Assembly: GCA_021464245.1 (NCBI GenBank)
Contig: JADCRB010000042.1
Location: 310,001 to 374,000, forward strand
Reading direction: 5' to 3'
From: Carallia brachiata
Taxonomy: Eukaryota > Streptophyta > Magnoliopsida > Malpighiales > Rhizophoraceae
Length of the DNA: 64,000 bases
A program made the position numbers and the translations under genes. Positions 62,435 to 64,000 of the stretch are shown in pieces; position 1 is the stretch's first letter, and every line of letters starts with the position of its first letter. The notes beneath the pieces are model-generated. The model saw only the letters and a list, made by a program, of their open reading frames with translations, ran no database searches and had not been told where the DNA came from.

Positions 62435-63345
62435 CATTAAAAAGACCTATGAAGGTTTAAAATTGTGTACACATTACCCTTTCAGAAAAAGATTGGGACA
62501 TCATCTTTTTGTCTTTATCCTTGAGAGAAAGTTCCCAATCCTGCAAATCATTCAAAAATCCTTGCAAATCCTGGGAAATGGCAAGGAAGAACAATGGATG
62601 ACAATAAACAAAACTGTAGCAATCCTCATTACTAATGTAATTAGAAACATTACTAAAATCAAATGTCACCAATTTTTTCTGCCACTCACCATTCCAAATA
62701 AAATGAGTCAAAATTGGCAACCCCACCTTGTCAAGATAGCTACAAACAAAGCAGGATTAGATTAATTAGTTCCAATAAGACGAAACAAAGCACATCGTAA
62801 ATGTAAAAACAAATAAAATAAAATAAACTAAATGGAAACGCAAGGCAAATATAAAAGAGATAATGAGGCATCACTACTGAATTCAAGTAAGTATAATAAT
62901 AATAATAATAATAATTAAACGTGCCAGAACCCAAAAGGATTGCTTCTTGATCGAAATGGGTCAACACCAGAAGTAAATAAAATGTACTCTAACAAGAAAA
63001 AGGTTTGCAATTTAAAAAACAAAATAACAATGGAACATAACGCTTTTTGAGGATTCTGGTAGTTACATTTTCGGATAATCATATTTTTTCAGGTAAAAAA
63101 CAAAGGCTGCAATCATATTTCTATGCACAAAAAAAAAAAAAAAAAGGACTGAACTGAGTTTTTCATAATAATAATTTAATAAGCAAAGAAACAAGCAGAA
63201 GACATAAACAGAGAGAGAGAGAGAGAAAGAGTGTGTGTGTGTGTTGAAGCTGTCTGCTACCTGTGAGGCGTCGGCGACGATAAGATAAACGGCGATGAGA
63301 AGCCTTGGGGATGTCACTTGGAGCTCGAGAGCGTGGGTAACTCTG
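58740..63345 (-). pseudogene. RPAP3/SPAG1-like TPR co-chaperone gene, probably inactivated
   Basis: Exons by homology and splice sites, 5' to 3': 63,261-about 63,345 (leader), 62,690-62,740 (ends in ATG at a gtgagt donor), 62,478-62,570 (LQGFLNDLQDWELSLKDKD), 62,048-62,211, 61,821-61,945 and 61,580-61,701 (TPRs: FFKQKKFKEAIECYSRSI, AVAYANRAMAYLKI, LDDRYVKAYSRRATARKEL), 61,065-61,145, 60,821-60,979, 60,043-60,183, 59,638-59,818, 59,122-59,275 (LAVKYLENLTKVPRFDML, RPAP3_C) and 58,740-58,840 (LWDDVFC ... LRPKYLPK, stop 58,740). The series matches plant RPAP3-like proteins (e.g. At1g56440), HSP90 co-chaperones of the R2TP type. Frame breaks: near 62,062, near 61,095, within 60,043-60,183 and near 59,709; part of RPAP3_C is missing before 59,275. 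Two introns appear to use GC donors. Pseudogene or error-rich sequence. Confidence 0.8.
62408..62434. repeat. (TA)n microsatellite in an intron
   Basis: About 13 TA units between two exons of the RPAP3-like gene. A (TAA)n run at about 62,893-62,915 and GA/GT runs at 63,211-63,243 are further simple repeats in the same gene's introns. Confidence 0.9.
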
Positions 63346-63391
63346 AGTTTTTTTTTTTCTTTTCTTTCTTTCTTTCTTCCTTCTTTTTACC

Positions 63392-63893
63392 GGGATAAGG
63401 ATTTTTTTAGTCGTAAACCTTTAAGTTTTTTTTACGTTTGAATCCTAAACCTTTTTGATGTTTTATTTGAGTCTTAAATTTTTTGATTTTCTACCAAATT
63501 AGTCCCTCTGTTTAATAAAAGTGATCAATCTATTAAAAAATAATTTTAACTTTACAAAAAATTATTTAAAAAAGATTAAATATATGAATTAAATATCTTT
63601 TTTATAAAAAAATATACATGTTGCCTATTTAATTCGTATATTTGTTGATTAAAAAAATATTTAATATACATATTTTTGTTGATAAAAAAAATATTTAACT
63701 CATGTATTTAAGCTTTTTTAAATGATTTTTATTAAATTAAACTCACTTATTAATAAATTGACTACTTTTCGTAATTTAAAGGACTGATATAGTAAAAAGT
63801 TAAAAGATTTAGGATTCAAATGAAATGTTAAAAAGGTTTAGAACTCAAACGTAAAAAAATTTAAAAGTTTAGGACTTTAAAAATATTTATCTC
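63392..63893. mobile_element. Palindromic MITE upstream of the RPAP3-like gene
   Basis: The left end (gggataaggatttttttagt, then cgtaaacctttaag) is matched in reverse complement by the right end (gagataaatatttttaaagt, then cctaaacttttaaa), and inverted homology continues to the centre. Terminal gggataa resembles the MITE at 16,622-17,079, so both may be one Mutator-type family. No clean target duplication was found. It begins about 50 bp upstream of the probable transcription start. Confidence 0.75.
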
Positions 63894-64000
63894 ATTAACC
63901 TTCTCGAAGGTTTCAGACTCAACTCAGCCTTTATTTAACAAAATTAATATTTTATTTACATACAAAATACACTATTTTATGCACAATAAAACGATATTTT

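Noticed and set aside
1..64000. CRISPR arrays, bacterial operons, riboswitches, tRNA or rRNA genes
   Set aside because: None seen; gene structure and repeats are those of a plant nuclear genome.

Overview
The window looks like nuclear DNA of a eudicot plant. It is AT-rich with intron-bearing genes, plant retrotransposons (an RNase H-bearing L1-type LINE, Copia), an integrated plant pararetrovirus, DUF26 secretory genes and a plant LRR receptor-kinase relic. The species cannot be fixed from the sequence. Most of the 64 kb is mobile DNA. The host genes I can support are a DUF26/CRRSP gene with a damaged paralogue, an RPAP3/SPAG1-like TPR gene on the minus strand at the right end (58.7-63.3 kb), a fragment of a second RPAP3-like copy at the left edge, and a receptor-kinase pseudogene.

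The window is organised by a direct segmental duplication. Block A (about 272-23,880) and block B (about 28,982-51,690) carry the same series: 3' part of a LINE, AT-rich spacer, DUF26 gene, AT-rich spacer, Copia LTR+PBS remnant, spacer. Each block then gained its own insertions, and the other block often keeps the empty site, so insertion boundaries and target duplications can be read directly. A-only items are a 3.68-kb CACTA element with a captured MOR1-type TOG exon (5,853-9,534), about 4.5 kb holding a minisatellite and the kinase pseudogene (14.0-18.5 kb), and a 568-bp Mutator-type MITE (18,676-19,243). B-only items are a rearranged florendovirus-like endogenous pararetrovirus (37,086-46,067) and a 1.46-kb palindromic element with facing polypyrimidine and polypurine arms (49.3-50.8 kb).

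Between the blocks (23.9-28.98 kb) lie a possible LTR-retrotransposon remnant and the 5' half of the second LINE copy (ORF1 and endonuclease). Right of block B come a decayed Copia element (52.3-57.0 kb), a 1.7-kb spacer and the RPAP3-like gene.

The most interesting locus is the pararetrovirus. It is about one circularly permuted genome, opened between coat protein and protease, plus an extra piece that puts a viral promoter directly upstream of an inverted repeat with arms of about 540 bp from the protease/RT region. Transcription from that promoter would give a long hairpin RNA. All viral reading frames are broken. No rRNA, tRNA or CRISPR was seen.
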